A stretch of 64,000 bases of DNA. It comes from Paracamarosporium sp. OC-R06-R3. Taxonomy: Eukaryota > Ascomycota > Dothideomycetes > Pleosporales > Didymosphaeriaceae. Position numbers and translations under genes: made by a program. Positions 34,683 to 46,500 of this stretch are shown here, one piece after another. The stretch lies in assembly GCA_019828545.1 (NCBI GenBank), contig JACVRA010000347.1, positions 62,826 to 126,825 of the forward strand, written 5' to 3'. The notes below the pieces were generated by a model. It saw only the letters and a list, made by a program, of their open reading frames with translations, searched no databases and had not been told where the DNA came from. Numbering within the stretch: the first letter of the stretch is position 1; each line of letters begins with the position of its first letter.

Positions 34683-36131
34683 ATGAAGCTACCCAGCCTG
34701 CTTGCGCTTCCGCCCGCTATCCTGTTCCTCTGCGCTTCCTCTACCATCGCTGAACCCCAATGGCCGCACAATCTACCAAAACACATGAAATATTTTCCAG
34801 AAGATGAGGTACATATCAAGCGAAGCTTAAACATTCAAGAAAAAATAAAGAGGGAAAAACCTATTGGCGTGAAGAAGATGAGCAGTGATGAGGGCGAAAT
34901 GTTTATGTTTGACAATTGGATATTCGCATCGGATATAGAAGGCGCAGAAAAGAGCAAGCGCTCAGAGATCAATTATGGAGAGCTAGCAAACATAACGGGA
35001 CAATTCGAAGCAGCGTTACGACCGATCGAGGAAAGCCTATTCCTAGATTCTTACCTACGATTTCGCGCCAGAGATTTGCTCTTGAAGCGCGGCTTCAAGT
35101 GTCCGACGGGAACGAACGATTGTTCATCCATAGGACAGCCAAATAGTTGCTGCAGCTCGGGATCTACCTGCATGAAGATTTCTGATCAAGGATTTGGACC
35201 TGTGGGTTGCTGTCCGAGCGGACAAAGTTGTAGTGGAGGGATTAGTTGCAATACCGAGGCAGGCTATACCAGCTGTCCAGAATCTCCAAACGGAGGTTGC
35301 TGTCTGCCTGGATACAGCTGCTTGGATGTTGGGTGTAAGTGGTGAATGATCGAGCAAACAGTAAACGGGATTGACCCCTCAGCAGGCGTGGCGGTTGCTA
35401 CATCCGTAACTTATGTCCAACCCTCCACATCCACATCATCATCCAGCGCTGCATCCTCGACCGGCGTCATTGTAGTTCCGACTACACAGTCTTCTTCTTC
35501 TACGACCCCCTCACCCTCACCGACACCGTCAACATCGTATACATGTAGTACAGGATGGTTTTCGTGTCCAGCATCCGTCGGAGGGGGCTGCTGTCAGAAT
35601 GGACGAACCTGCGCGACAGGGGCGTCCTGTCTCGGCGAAGACCAGTCGAGCACCATGGCACCCTCAGCTCCAGTCCGACCCACAAGCGATTCCGGGACTA
35701 CATCTGCACCACCTGCATCCTCTTCACCCACCAACTCTGTATGTCCTACAGGATTCTACGTCTGCAGTGCATACTATCCTTCTGGCTGTTGCCGCGTTGG
35801 TCAAAATTGCGAAACAACTGGTTCATGTGTACCCACCGCAAGCACTACAGTTGTCAACACTAACGGAGTCGTCATCGTTGCACCGAGTGGTGCCAGCGTC
35901 GCTACACAGGGCGGAAGCTGTCCAAGCGCGTGGTATAGCTGTGCTGCAAGTCTGGGTGGCAACTGCTGTCCCAACGGCTTTTCTTGCGGAGACCAATGCA
36001 CGGCAACGTCTGGTACGAGTGTGGCAGATAAAGTGGCCCCCAGTACAGCAGCCACAATACCTTCGATGATTTCTATATGGGCCATGACAACTGGCGTTAT
36101 TGGTATCGGACTCGCGATGATTTTGCTATGA
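34683..36131 (+). CDS. Secreted cysteine-rich, probably GPI-anchored wall protein
   Basis: Exons 34683-35334 and 35386-36131 (intron 35335-35385, GTAAGT..GCAG) give about 465 residues. A signal peptide (MKLPSLLALPPAILFLCASS) leads, then about 110 residues with dibasic KR sites. At least five Cys modules of the C-x(n)-CCxxGxxC kind follow: GFKCPTG..NSCCSSGSTC, GCCPSGQSC, GGCCLPGYSC, GGGCCQNGRTC, SGCCRVGQNC and GNCCPNGFSC. Linkers are Ser/Thr/Pro-rich (SSSTTPSPSPTPSTS), likely O-mannosylated. The C-terminus ends in a hydrophobic tail (SIWAMTTGVIGIGLAMILL) after Ala/Ser, as in GPI-anchored proteins. Such CC-repeat proteins are common on fungal surfaces; biochemical role unknown. It precedes the prolyl 4-hydroxylase gene tail-to-tail at 127 bp. 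Confidence 0.82.
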
Positions 36132-36258
36132 AACATGCTACTATCTGACGAATCTACGACTATTCATTCGATCCGCTGATCGAGACTCTTGAGAATTCGG
36201 GGCCGTATCTGTTACCGAACTTTTATTACAATATGATATCTGGTCCGTCCTCGGGTCT

Positions 36259-37062
36259 TCAAACGATCTCACTTCGATACACCCCATCCAACTCCGCCTC
36301 CCTCGTCCATATATTCATCCCAAGCTTTTTTCCTCTTTGCACGGGTTGTCCGGAGTGCAACGTCCTCCGGTCGCCTACTCTTCCCTTCCCAGCTTTGCCA
36401 CTTCGAAGATTGCGCCAGTACACAGCGTTTCGAGAAACCGGTCGAAACGTTACGCCATCCTCCCAACCAGCATCGCAATTCACAAATTCACACCACCGTT
36501 CATCCTTGGGTGCATCGAGCAATGGAAACTGCGTTCCACCACCCACGATGTCGTCAGATGTGCTGATATATACGAAGAAGGACGAAAGACGGTTACCGCC
36601 GTACTCGGGGGTCGTTTGAAGCGGCGAAGTAAACCAATCTGTATGTGGCGCATATTTTTCTCCCAAGCTATACTGCACCGCCTGCAATGGCTCTAGATGC
36701 GTGCGCGGGATGTCGTAGCCTTGAAATTGTAGCGCGCGCTCTTCAATGCACCGCACTACTTCATCGCTATGCAACGATGCGGATCTGGACGTGCGGGTTG
36801 AGGCCAGGTGCTGCTGGCCGGATTGATCGGCGATCTGAGACGAGGTGAAGCGTCCTGCGGAAACGGACTCGAGATGTTGGGCTTCGATTTCTGTAAGGAA
36901 GCCAGGTATGTATATGATGAGCGGGTTTTCAGAGAAGATTTGAACATTGTAGAGGTGGTGGGGGCACGTGTAGTTCTTGGCTGAGGTTGCTGTCACAAGA
37001 ACTAGAAAGGGCAATGGAAGTAGTCGATTGAACATTGTAGACTTCATTTGAACAAATGACAA
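36259..37062 (-). CDS. Secreted prolyl 4-hydroxylase-like 2OG-Fe(II) dioxygenase
   Basis: A single exon encodes 267 residues, with in-frame Met at 1, 6 and 10. The N-terminus (FNRLLPLPFLVLVTATSA) is a signal peptide, placing it in the secretory pathway. The catalytic double-stranded beta-helix is complete: iron ligands H140 and D142 in KYAPHTDWF, distal H236 in TLHSGQPV, and the 2-oxoglutarate-binding Lys K246 in GKKLGMNIWTRE. Upstream, GFLTEIEAQHL and SFFVYISTSDDIVGGGTQFP match prolyl 4-hydroxylase alpha-subunit domains. The expected reaction is 4-hydroxylation of peptidyl proline using O2, Fe(II) and 2-oxoglutarate. No KDEL/HDEL-type retention signal is present (ends YRSEIV). It is divergent from a PDI-like gene with 361 bp between starts. 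Confidence 0.9.
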   Translation of the reverse strand: MSFVQMKSTMFNRLLPLPFLVLVTATSAKNYTCPHHLYNVQIFSENPLIIYIPGFLTEIEAQHLESVSAGRFTSSQIADQSGQQHLASTRTSRSASLHSDEVVRCIEERALQFQGYDIPRTHLEPLQAVQYSLGEKYAPHTDWFTSPLQTTPEYGGNRLSSFFVYISTSDDIVGGGTQFPLLDAPKDERWCEFVNCDAGWEDGVTFRPVSRNAVYWRNLRSGKAGKGRVGDRRTLHSGQPVQRGKKLGMNIWTREAELDGVYRSEIV

Positions 37063-37423
37063 ACGTACGCCTGGAAGTAGTTTACTAGTGCAATTGTCGG
37101 AATAAATCTTCTGAAAGAGAAGAATTCGAAAAGTTGACGTTTTCTGAGAGTCTTATGAGTTTAGTGGGGGAACATCCCTCCGGCTAATGTTCGTCACAGT
37201 GCTGAAACAATGTGAGTTCCAGCACCTCCGGCGTGGGACAATTTCACGTCTACTAAAGACCCCGGGCACTGACCACTGTTCCCGCTCGCTCAATAAAAAC
37301 GAGCTTCTTCTTAATGTGGTGTTTTAACAAAATCACAAATCCAAAAGCTTGCTCAAGGTTACTGGACAAATTTTCTCACTTGTTCCTTTCTACCACAAGA
37401 TATACTTCGATTACTTTACAATC
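37063..37423. promoter_or_regulatory. Divergent promoter of prolyl 4-hydroxylase and PDI-like genes
   Basis: A compact 361-bp interval separates the two start codons, so shared regulation is plausible. A CAATAAAAACGAG stretch lies near 37291-37303. I could not identify a known transcription factor site with confidence. Confidence 0.55.
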
Positions 37424-38610
37424 ATGATACTTTCAATCATACAAATTCCGTTGCTTGCCGCTTCACTCCAAATCGCTTTCGCCTCCCCATCAAGTCTGTG
37501 GACAGATTTCTCGAAACACAATCTCGATTTAACGACAGAAGTGAATTCCAGACTTCTAACAGTTTTTTCATCGCGAACGTTTGAGCCTGTTCAATCTTTC
37601 CATAAAGTTCTCGACAAGCTGGAGTTGGATCAACGCGTAAATACAAGGATCATTCTAATAGATTGCGACATCGAGTTAAAGCTATGCAGAGAACACGATG
37701 TGAACGAGTACCCTACAATACGCTTGTTCAAGGAAGGCATACCCAATAGAGATGGAAATAAAGAGATAACTTCGGTAAGATATCGTGGCCGAAAGACGGA
37801 GCATGCGATCCGATCTTTCTTGCTAAAGCACGAATATGCCGTAATAACCGATGTTGGGGATGAGAGAGGATTGGAAATTTTGAAGAAAATTGACGATGTA
37901 GTGATCGTTGCGTTTACGTCTGGATACTGGGACGAACCAACGAGAGTGTTCCACTCTATCGCAGAGAAGTACCACGAAGATTTCATCTTCGGCTATACGC
38001 ACGACAAGAAATGTGCAGAGAAAGAGGGGGTCACTGTACCATCTATAGTATGCTACAAGAACACCGATGGCGACCACAGAGTTCTCAGAGGAGACTACAC
38101 TGAAGCAGACGTGGAAGAATTCTTAGCAGCGGCTCCGCGAATGGTGATAGGGGACTTCAGCGAACGAACCGTGGATAATTTTATGGCAGTGAGTCACACA
38201 AATGCCTTGATATTTACTGCTAACCTTACCAGCCGGGGAAATTATCTGCATATCTCTTCGCTACCACTGAAGATGAAGCCACACATTTGCGCCAAGAGCT
38301 CACACCCATCGCGAAAAAGTTTGATCAATACGTCACTTTTGGTATCGCGGATGCCTTCGAATACAGGCCTATGGCAACGAACTTCGGACTTGCGAACGAC
38401 GAATTCCCGGCACTAGTCATGCATGCACCGATGAATGACAACGTGTTCCTTTATCTACAAGGCAGAAAGATTGTTGCATCGGTTGTTGAAGAAATGTTAA
38501 CGACGATCTTGCAAGGGAGAGCGACCTCTGGACAAGTATTTGGAACCGAGGCACCCGAACTAGTGAAAGGGATGGCAGAGAGTGAGACAAGGCAACGCAA
38601 TGAGCTATGA
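37424..38610 (+). CDS. PDI-like ER protein lacking CxxC active sites
   Basis: Exons 37424-38188 and 38233-38610 (intron 38189-38232, GTGAGT..CCAG) give 380 residues. A signal peptide (MILSIIQIPLLAASLQIAFA) is followed by thioredoxin-fold modules. Residues about 25-130 have a cis-Pro-like NEYPTIRLFKEG loop and RYRGRK, then come a b-like module with TVPSIVCYKNTDGD and a b'-like module with KFDQYVTFGIADAF and DEFPALVMHAP. This is the a-b-b' layout of protein disulfide isomerases. At the place of WCGHC the first module reads LTVFSSRTFEPVQSF, so no catalytic cysteine pair exists. The protein ends QRNEL, close to HDEL/KDEL-type retention signals. A non-catalytic chaperone or subunit role in the ER is inferred. 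Confidence 0.8.
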
Positions 38611-39295
38611 AAGAAAGTTCCATTGTTTGGAAAATCTCAAGCTGATTAACCTGATGATTCGTAAGATTGACATCATGTGAGCAAACGCCACAGCAATCCA
38701 AGCCTTCGTATTTGGAGACATCATATGCAGGGGCTCTACGAAACGCGTTTCTGCTCCTGCAACAGCACGTACGACGGTCCGTTGCTTTTTGCGCAACCGA
38801 ATGGAACCAGTAGAGGGAGAACAAGCTATCATCATTGATTCACGTAGTGCAGGTGTGGTTTGCACAGCCACTGAGGAATGCATGAGGGCGTGAGGGCTAG
38901 CCAATGTCGCTTGAGCTTGTTGTGATTCAGCCTCGTATGTGTGCCACATGTCTTACATTTCCCGTTGTCGCTTGTGTGCACTACGTCAAAGTGTTGCGCT
39001 GATCGCTAGAAACTGTAGAAGTTTGAGGGAATTAAAAACTCCACAAAGCTGGGCAAGGGCGGCCTTACACCCTTGATATATTCTCTCGTCAGGTGTGCAA
39101 GCCCTTGCCGCATCGTTTTCCGCAGCCAATTCAGAGTTACATTTAGCTATTGGCTAGGCAACAGCTAGACTCGCCGTAATTGGTAGCCCTGAGGTACACG
39201 CGTTATGCAGGCGGTGTCTGAATACAGCCTTCACTGGCTAATATTTCAACAAGTACGAGGCTGAAATACTGTGCATATAGGTATATTGTAAAGGC
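38611..39295. other. Intergenic region
   Basis: This holds the 3' flank of the PDI-like gene and the promoter of the membrane-protein gene. No coding gene is supported on either strand. Confidence 0.5.
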
Positions 39296-41009
39296 ATGGT
39301 CGTAGTGATCTCAATCACATGGAGCAAACTTTGTTGTTTTTTCAAGATGAATTGTTCTCTATCGACGATGCGAAAATCGTTAACAGGTTTCGACTTCGAT
39401 GGACTGTTTACGGAATATACATATCTCAATGCAACATGTCCATTGAACAGCGATATATTCTTCAAGGGGACCAGAATGCTGACGGATAAATCTTGTAGAA
39501 TCATAACAGGAACCGTCAACTCCATTTGGACAGGGTGGACGCCGTATCCCATCCAAGACATCTGGACTCGAATCGTGACATGGAAACTTCCACTGTTGCA
39601 GCTTGCAGTTCAATTTCCGCGTGCCCCATTAGGCTTCAATGTTGAGACAGCGACCATTGTGCATTTACTCGGCGACCCAGTTGATTCCATGGCAAGTGTC
39701 TTGTTCACGTTGGCTATGTGTCGCTCCCGGGCCAGTCTAGCGAAAGCTACATGCAAAGACGTGGGGATACAAGAGAATCAACCCGAATATGCACCCACAT
39801 GGAAGGCGTTGGCGCTTATCATGGTCTCATACGATGAGTGCGGAAAGTCCGATCAAGTTCAAGGGTTCTGTAGAGATTAGTATGTACAAAGCTTTTCCAG
39901 CACGCGACTTACTGATGGATGTGTTTAGCTCAGCTTCGCGAAGACACCCTGCATTTCAAAGCGAGATTCGTCACATCTACGAGGAAACCGCAAATTGTTT
40001 AGCGGCTGACAGAACAACTAAATCGCTTCCAGTATTCGTGGCAGAAGTATTCTTCATTGGTGGCTGGCTCATTGCTCTCATCAAAGCAGCTTCATCAGAA
40101 CCAAACTCAACTAATTGGCCAAACGTGGAAGTACATAGTGTAGCGTTTTCGGGCATGTACTTATGGGTTACTTCAGCAGTAGTGGTCGGATCCGTGATCG
40201 GCGCTTCCCAGACTGAGGGATCCATTCCCCGCCTGTTACAAGCTTTGGAATACGAATTGACACAAGTCCAAGGCCAGCTTTCAAGGCGCCCTTCTGCAAC
40301 TCACCGAGAAGAAACCGGCTGGTGCAAAAAAGGGATAGAACGCGCAGTCCACGGAGGCTTGAACAATTGGAGACCTAGGAAGTGGAGCAGTCGGCAACGA
40401 TCCCTGGAAATAAGTAACTGGAATTTGGTATCGTTTTTCATGGTTGCTTTGGTAGCCCTTGGTGCGAGCTTTATCACGGCTATTCTCTTGTCATACTTCG
40501 TTGCCCCACAAGGCTTCAATTGTCGTCACATCCCGCAAACAGTTATGTAAGAAATTTCTCACCGTTATTTTTAAGGTCTCTGATTAATAATAATCAGGCT
40601 CGCCGTTTGGTTTGTCAGCTTTCTTCTCGAATGCGGTTTCGAACTGTGGCTACCCAGAGGCCTTTTCTGGGCTGTTTTTTGCAAGGATATAGTCGCTGCT
40701 TTGACCAACATTGGCATGGTTGTCATAACCCAGTGGGGAATTATGAACTCTTGTGCCTGTTGGTCAATGTGGGGGATGAGAGGTCTTCACCTCCCACAGA
40801 TGTCAAACGTCAAACCAGGACTGATGAGATACACCCGCCACATTGCACCCTGGATTACTTTCATGGCTATCCTTTTTCAGTTAGTTTTCTGCGGCGCCAT
40901 AGCTTGGATATACTGCGATGCTGTTCGAGTGTACATTCAACGAGATGATGGTGCATCTAATCGGGAGTGGAAGAAAAAGAATGTGGCAGTGACACGTACG
41001 ACAGTATGA
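39296..41009 (+). CDS. Polytopic membrane protein of unknown function; junction problem
   Basis: The first part (39296 or 39347 to about 39880) carries GWTPYPIQDIWTRIVTWKLP and HLLGDPVDSMASVLFTLAMC, then ALALIMVSYDECG. The frame stops at 39880. The protein continues one frame away from MYKAFPARDLLMDVFSS through CLAADRTTKSLPVFVAEVFF. Two hydrophobic helices (VEVHSVAFSGMYLWVTSAVV) and SVIGASQTEGSIPRLLQALE come next, then another helix. A clean intron 40552-40598 (GTAAGA..TCAG) joins to a last exon with two more helices ending at 41009. The first junction is either a 43-nt intron (about 39839-39881, weak GTGCGG donor) or a frameshift. Similar multi-spanning proteins without assigned function occur in other ascomycetes, from memory. 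No enzyme motif is seen. Confidence 0.6.
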
Positions 41010-41435
41010 CGGGATGTATGACAGAAAATTCTGGTTTAAGAACCTTGCATTACAAATATCTACCATAAAATGGTGCCTTTTTTCCGGTAGTATAGTCCTA
41101 AGAGAAGCCGCTATACCTACCTTGCTCATTCTACACGTTCAGATAGTGCTTTTTGAGGAGTAAACTTAATTTAGCCGCGACGCAACATATCATAGCGACT
41201 TGCTATATGTTCTGCAGACGGGCGACTGAAACAGGACCGGAGCGGGGTAGAAGCAGCTCCTGGATAGGAGACACACTAGCCCTTTCGGGGTAAATGAATT
41301 CTAAACGGCCCCATGGCAGTCTCCCGTTCGCCCGACACACTTCATCTCACGCCTAATCAGTCTGATTCTGCGCCGTCGCGCAACTCATACTTACGAAACA
41401 AGTCTTCCCGCAGTTTTCCTTGTCGAAAAGCGGTG
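41010..41435. other. Intergenic region
   Basis: Short spacer with the promoter and leader of the carboxylesterase gene. An in-frame upstream ATG at 41313 would add 41 residues in front of the signal peptide and is judged untranslated or minor. Confidence 0.5.
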
Positions 41436-43139
41436 ATGAAGGCCAATACGCTTCTTCTTGTCTTCCTGGGGTCCGCCGTAGCTGGGACGTCGGGTTCGTC
41501 GTCCGTCATTCGTACGAGTAGTTGCCTTGTACGTGGCCATAGATCTCAATTCGCGCCAAGTGTAACTGCGTACCTTGGTATACCTTATGCGCAACCACCA
41601 ATTGGAGATTTACGCTTCGCGCCTCCTCAGCGATATCAATCAAATGGAAGACGTGTTTTCGGTGATGAATTTGTGAGTGTGTATTTCGCAGGATACCAAA
41701 TCTTCGTACTGGTACCGTGTATTATCCCAGAATTGGCAGTGTAGAGGGCAACAGTTCCCAAAAAGTCGAGCTTCACTTAATATATTGACCCAAAGCTTAG
41801 GGCTACTCCTGTTCCATCTCCCCCACGACCACAAGCGACCTTCTTCCGAACCCTAATGCAGGCCTTAACTTTACAGCAGCTGGGGTGCAGTACTTTAATG
41901 CACTCGCTCAAGTTAACGAGAGCTTCAGCGAAGATTGCCTTACGTTGAATATATGGACTAAGCATGCCAGAACGAATCAAACGAAGGGAGTCTTCCTCTT
42001 CGTCCCTGGTGGTGGATTTATATCTGGGAGTTCCAATTCGAAGACATATGATGGAGCGAAGCTTGCCATGCAGGAGGATGTTGTGGTCGTTACTTTCAAG
42101 TGTGTGGCAACTCATCGTAAATATAGAGAAAGAAGATTCTGACCGAACTAGTTACCGCCTTAATATTTTGGGGTTTCCAGGTGCACCAGGTACTCAAAAC
42201 GTGGGCTTGCTAGATCAACGCCTCGCTGTTGAATGGGTCCGCGATAATGTTGCGAAGTTTGGTGGGGATCCTTTACGCATCACGCTTGCAGGAGAATCTG
42301 CTGGCGGGGCCTCAGTGGATTATTACTCTTATGCGTGGACGGAAGACCCAATCGTTGCAGGCTTTGTTGCGCAATCCGGAACCGTCCAACTGGCAGGATC
42401 GCTTCCCAAAGATATAGCTGCTAGCAACTGGTTCAGTACAACCGCATTGATTGGTTGCGGGAACAACATTAATGGTACAAGCGCGACGTTAAACTGCATG
42501 CGCTCAAGGAACGTGAGCGAGATCATGAAAGCAATCCCTCAAGCCTCAATCGGGTCCATACTTTTTACGCCCTTCGTCGACGATATTACTGTATTTGCGG
42601 ATTACACAACGCGGGCGGCAGCCGGAAACTTTATCAAAAGGCCTTTACTTATCGGACATAACGACTTTGAAGCATCGCTCTTTGACATGATCCAACGGCT
42701 CAAAGGCATCGAACTCCCTGCTAGCTTTTGGTATGAATTTGAGATAACGGGATTCTTTTGTCCGGTGGCAACACGTGCGGCCATCAGCGCGCACAACAAC
42801 GTACCAACGTGGCGCTATAGGTATTTTGGAGACTGGCCGGATATGCGTCTGTCCGATACAATTTACACTGGGGCATATCATGCCGCAGAGCTCAGTATAT
42901 TATTTGATACGGTGCGGCAAGGGTATGGGATACCAGGTAGTACGAGAAGCGAGGTTGAGTTTGGAAAATATATGAGAGGTGCTTGGGCAGCTTTTGTCAT
43001 GGATCCAGAGCGTGGACTGGAAAGGTATGGATGGCCGGCTTACGACCCAAATACAGAAAGCCTCGTGAGACTAGCGTATGGAAATGCAAGCGGGCTGAAC
43101 ATTGCCTATCCATCGATATACGATGGAAGATGTATTTAA
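41436..43139 (+). CDS. Secreted carboxylesterase, type B
   Basis: Exons 41436-41672, 41801-42099 and 42152-43139 give 507 residues, with introns 41673-41800 and 42100-42151. A signal peptide (MKANTLLLVFLGSAVAG) indicates secretion. The alpha/beta-hydrolase type-B pattern is clear: AYLGIPYAQPPIGDLRFAPP, SEDCLTLNIWT (Cys of the first disulfide), the oxyanion-hole region FLFVPGGGFISGS, VEWVRDNVAKFGGDP, nucleophile elbow LAGESAGGAS (Ser near residue 227), and the catalytic His in GAYHAAELSILF. It hydrolyses carboxylic esters; natural substrates of fungal members range from lipids to cutin-like or drug esters and cannot be predicted here. The C-terminus stops soon after the His region, a compact version of the family. 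Confidence 0.9.
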
Positions 43140-43535
43140 AGAGTCTAGAGATGGTGTATACTGGCTATAGTGAAAACAGTACTTGACGCCATGGATGTTA
43201 TGTTAGAAAGGCGATATATAGAAGACAATTTATTTTACCACGCCCTTTTTTGTGCTGATTTTTAGGAGAATCACCTTTTTTGTATTATTCTTTGTACTAA
43301 GGCGTATGCCGAATTCTAGTCAAAACCAATACTCTAGAGATAGAAGATAGTATGGGAGGTTAGAGTGCGAATAGTCACCTGTATATTCCCATATGCTTAC
43401 ATTGCGAGAAGCCTTTGAAGCTCAATGGCAGACAAGCATAACGAGTGCATTCCCAGTATGAGTTAGGGCATGAGATCGTTTTGAAGAACGCATTGAAGTG
43501 TGATAATCCTAAACACCATCCGCTTTCCCATACTT
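43140..43535. other. Intergenic region between converging genes
   Basis: 3' flanks of the carboxylesterase and CYP505 genes. AT-rich, with TTTTTTGTGCTG and TTTTTTGTATTA tracts; nothing else seen. Confidence 0.5.
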
Positions 43536-46500
43536 TTAAGCAAAGACATCCACGACAACCCTCTCATTCCTCAATCCTTTGAACCACTTCTCCATCTCCT
43601 CACTCGCCACATCGCCCACGTTATTCTCCACGACCATCCTTGCACATTCCTTAATACCTTCCACCATGCCTGGGGCTCCACAAAGAAAAACCTTCGCCCC
43701 GGCCCTCCACATCTCACTCACTTCATCCTTATCCCTCCACATGCGTTCCTGGACATATCTGCACCCCTGCGCGTCGGGATGCTGTGGATCACGACTGTAC
43801 GCATACCGTATGTCTACAGCACCCATATTCGACCACTCCGCGAGTTCGGAGTAATATAAAGCATCTGCGATGGGAGAGCGGCACCCAATGAATAGTAGTG
43901 CAGGTGCTAGCCGTGCGTGTGGGTTTGCTGAGAGCATTACTGCGCGCTCTTGAATGAAACCGCGGAATGGTGCTAAACCTGTACCGTTGCAGAACATGAT
44001 GATAGGGGTCATATATATGCTGGCTGGGAGATGGAATGCAGATGGTGCGGGTCGAATACTGATTTGCAGGGCGTCTCCGGTGCGTAAAGAGGACAAGTAG
44101 GTACCTGCTACGCCTTGGAAACGCGATGTACCGGCTAGCGAGGTGGCGTTGAGGACGCCGTAAGTTATGCTACAAACTGACGGGGAGAGGAGAGGGGAAG
44201 AGGAGATGGAGTAGTGCCTCGGTCGCATTGGAGGCATATGCGAGAGGAAAGTAGCGAAGGGGAGTGTGATATTGGGGTGGGCCTCGAGAATATCGAGGAG
44301 GGAGATGCGCTTCGTGATCACTTCGGTGTAATAGAGAGACTTATGAAGTGTATCTAGTACTTCCATGATCTTAGCGTCTGTTGTGTGTTCGATGCATGTT
44401 TGTAGATCCTTGCGTTTGATCAGTTCACTGTGACAAAGGTCTGGAGTAAGTGCCTTACCTTCTTAGTCGCGGGTTGCGACAGCTCAACGAAACCTTTCAG
44501 AAGATCAATCACAGATGTGGGCCTATTTGCAGGCAGCGTAACTGGACCTCCATGCTTGATCGTAGCAACTGCGTCTCTTGGAATCGAAAAGCGTGTCAAA
44601 ACGCGACGAACACTTTCATCAGGGTTCAATGGTAGAACTGCGAGATAGTCACCAGCTTGGTATGACATGTCTTCCGGTAACTTGATCTCGAGATGTCGCT
44701 TTTCAGGCTCGCCTGGAGCGGTCAAAATGTACGCGCTGAGCACTTTCCCATGTTGGACAGTTTGCTGGAGCTGTGATGCGCGGGTCGACGTCGATATTTC
44801 CATGTCAAGCTCTTGCTTTGCAGACTTCACAGAGGCAGTGCCAAATTGCGCAGTAATAGCGGGCCAGAATTTTTCCTCTGCCCAAGTATCAAAGTCGGAA
44901 AACATGTCGCCCTGGGAAGCATCAGACAAACCGCCCTCGACAATTCTTCTTGCACCTAAAGCTCCTAGCTTAGAGTCAACCAATTTGGGAATGCGGTGGA
45001 ATGTCGAGCTCCAGTCCTTGTGTCCACAGCCAAAGACAGCGTATTGGACATGTTCAAACAGAGAGCCATCTTTCAGAAAACGAAGCCACTCTACGAACTG
45101 AGCAGCGTTATCTGGAGGCTCGCCTTCGTAAGACGCCGTTATGATCACAACTGGCTCGTTTGGTGGCAAAGCATTGGTGCCAGAATTCATGTCAGCTACC
45201 TTGGCTTCGAATCCCCGTGCGTGAGCGTCCGCGGCTAGTTTTTGTGCGAAGGCTTGACATGTCCCAGTATTAGAGCCGTATAGGATAGTCATGTTCTTTT
45301 CTAAAGAACCTTTGACTTGCATCCTCTTCAAAGATTCTGATATCTCGTGAGGAGAAGTTGAAGGCTTCGGTTTGTCTACAATGCAACAAATTAAACCGAA
45401 ACTCTGAAACATTTTTTCTAGAGCCTTACCTGTCGTGCCCGAAAGCCGTTCTTGCAATCCCGACATCCCAATCCCGTTTCTCAACGAAGCCCTCATGAAC
45501 AGACCGTCCGGCTTGATCGTTAGATTGGACTTGACTTTCAAACTATACGTTGCATCATCCAGCTTGAAGTCAAAATTCTGGAGTAACATAGCCATCACAA
45601 GAAGCGCTTCCTGCCACGCAAACGGTCTCCCAATGCAACCACGCATGCCAGTTCCAAATGGCTATAACACTGTCAGCTCTCGTGCTTATTATGATTTTTG
45701 GGGTATTGGGGCAAATCTACCTTCCATGCATGCTTTGGCAGACTGTTGAAATGTTCATCCAGCATTCTCTCGGGCCGGAACTCGTTTGCATCTTCTCCAT
45801 AGACGGCAGGATCACGCTGTATCTTGCCTAGCAAACACATCATCTGGGCATCTTTCTTCAGTGCGTATTTACCGTTCCCGAGTGAGGGATTCACTTCCAT
45901 GTTCTCTGGTCGTAGCCCTCTTACAATGACTGGCGCCGTTGGTTCGAGCCGAAGAGTCTCGCGTAGTATAGCTTCAATGTAGTGTAGTTCCTTGAGATGG
46001 TCTACTGCGATTTTGTTGCTACCGACAACATCATCAACTTCTTGCCGGGCTTTGAAATACGTAGCGGGGTTCTTGAGCATGTAGTAAAATGCGAAGGAGA
46101 GGAGGCCGGACGTGGTTTCGTGTCCTGCAGCGGATTAGTTATACTTTTTTCAAACGACATTGGTGATTTACCTGCGATCAGAAACGTAATCATATTCGCC
46201 GCAATCAGCTCGTCCCTCATTCCTTCTCCAGTCTTCGGATCCTTGCCATTAATCATCGCATTGAGCAAGTCTTTCTTTTCCGACGGATTATCCTTTCTCT
46301 TTCTCACTAGCTCCTCTGCAATGTCTCGCTGATATTTGGAATCGACTCTCAGCTGCTCATTTCTTCTCAGCATGAACTTTTGCACCACCTTCGGCGTTCT
46401 CAGTCTCGAAGCGCCTTCAGATAACACCCCGACCATGGCTTGAACGAAAGGATGCATTTCATCTTGGTAGAAAGAGTTAAAGCGGTAGTCCATAGCACAT

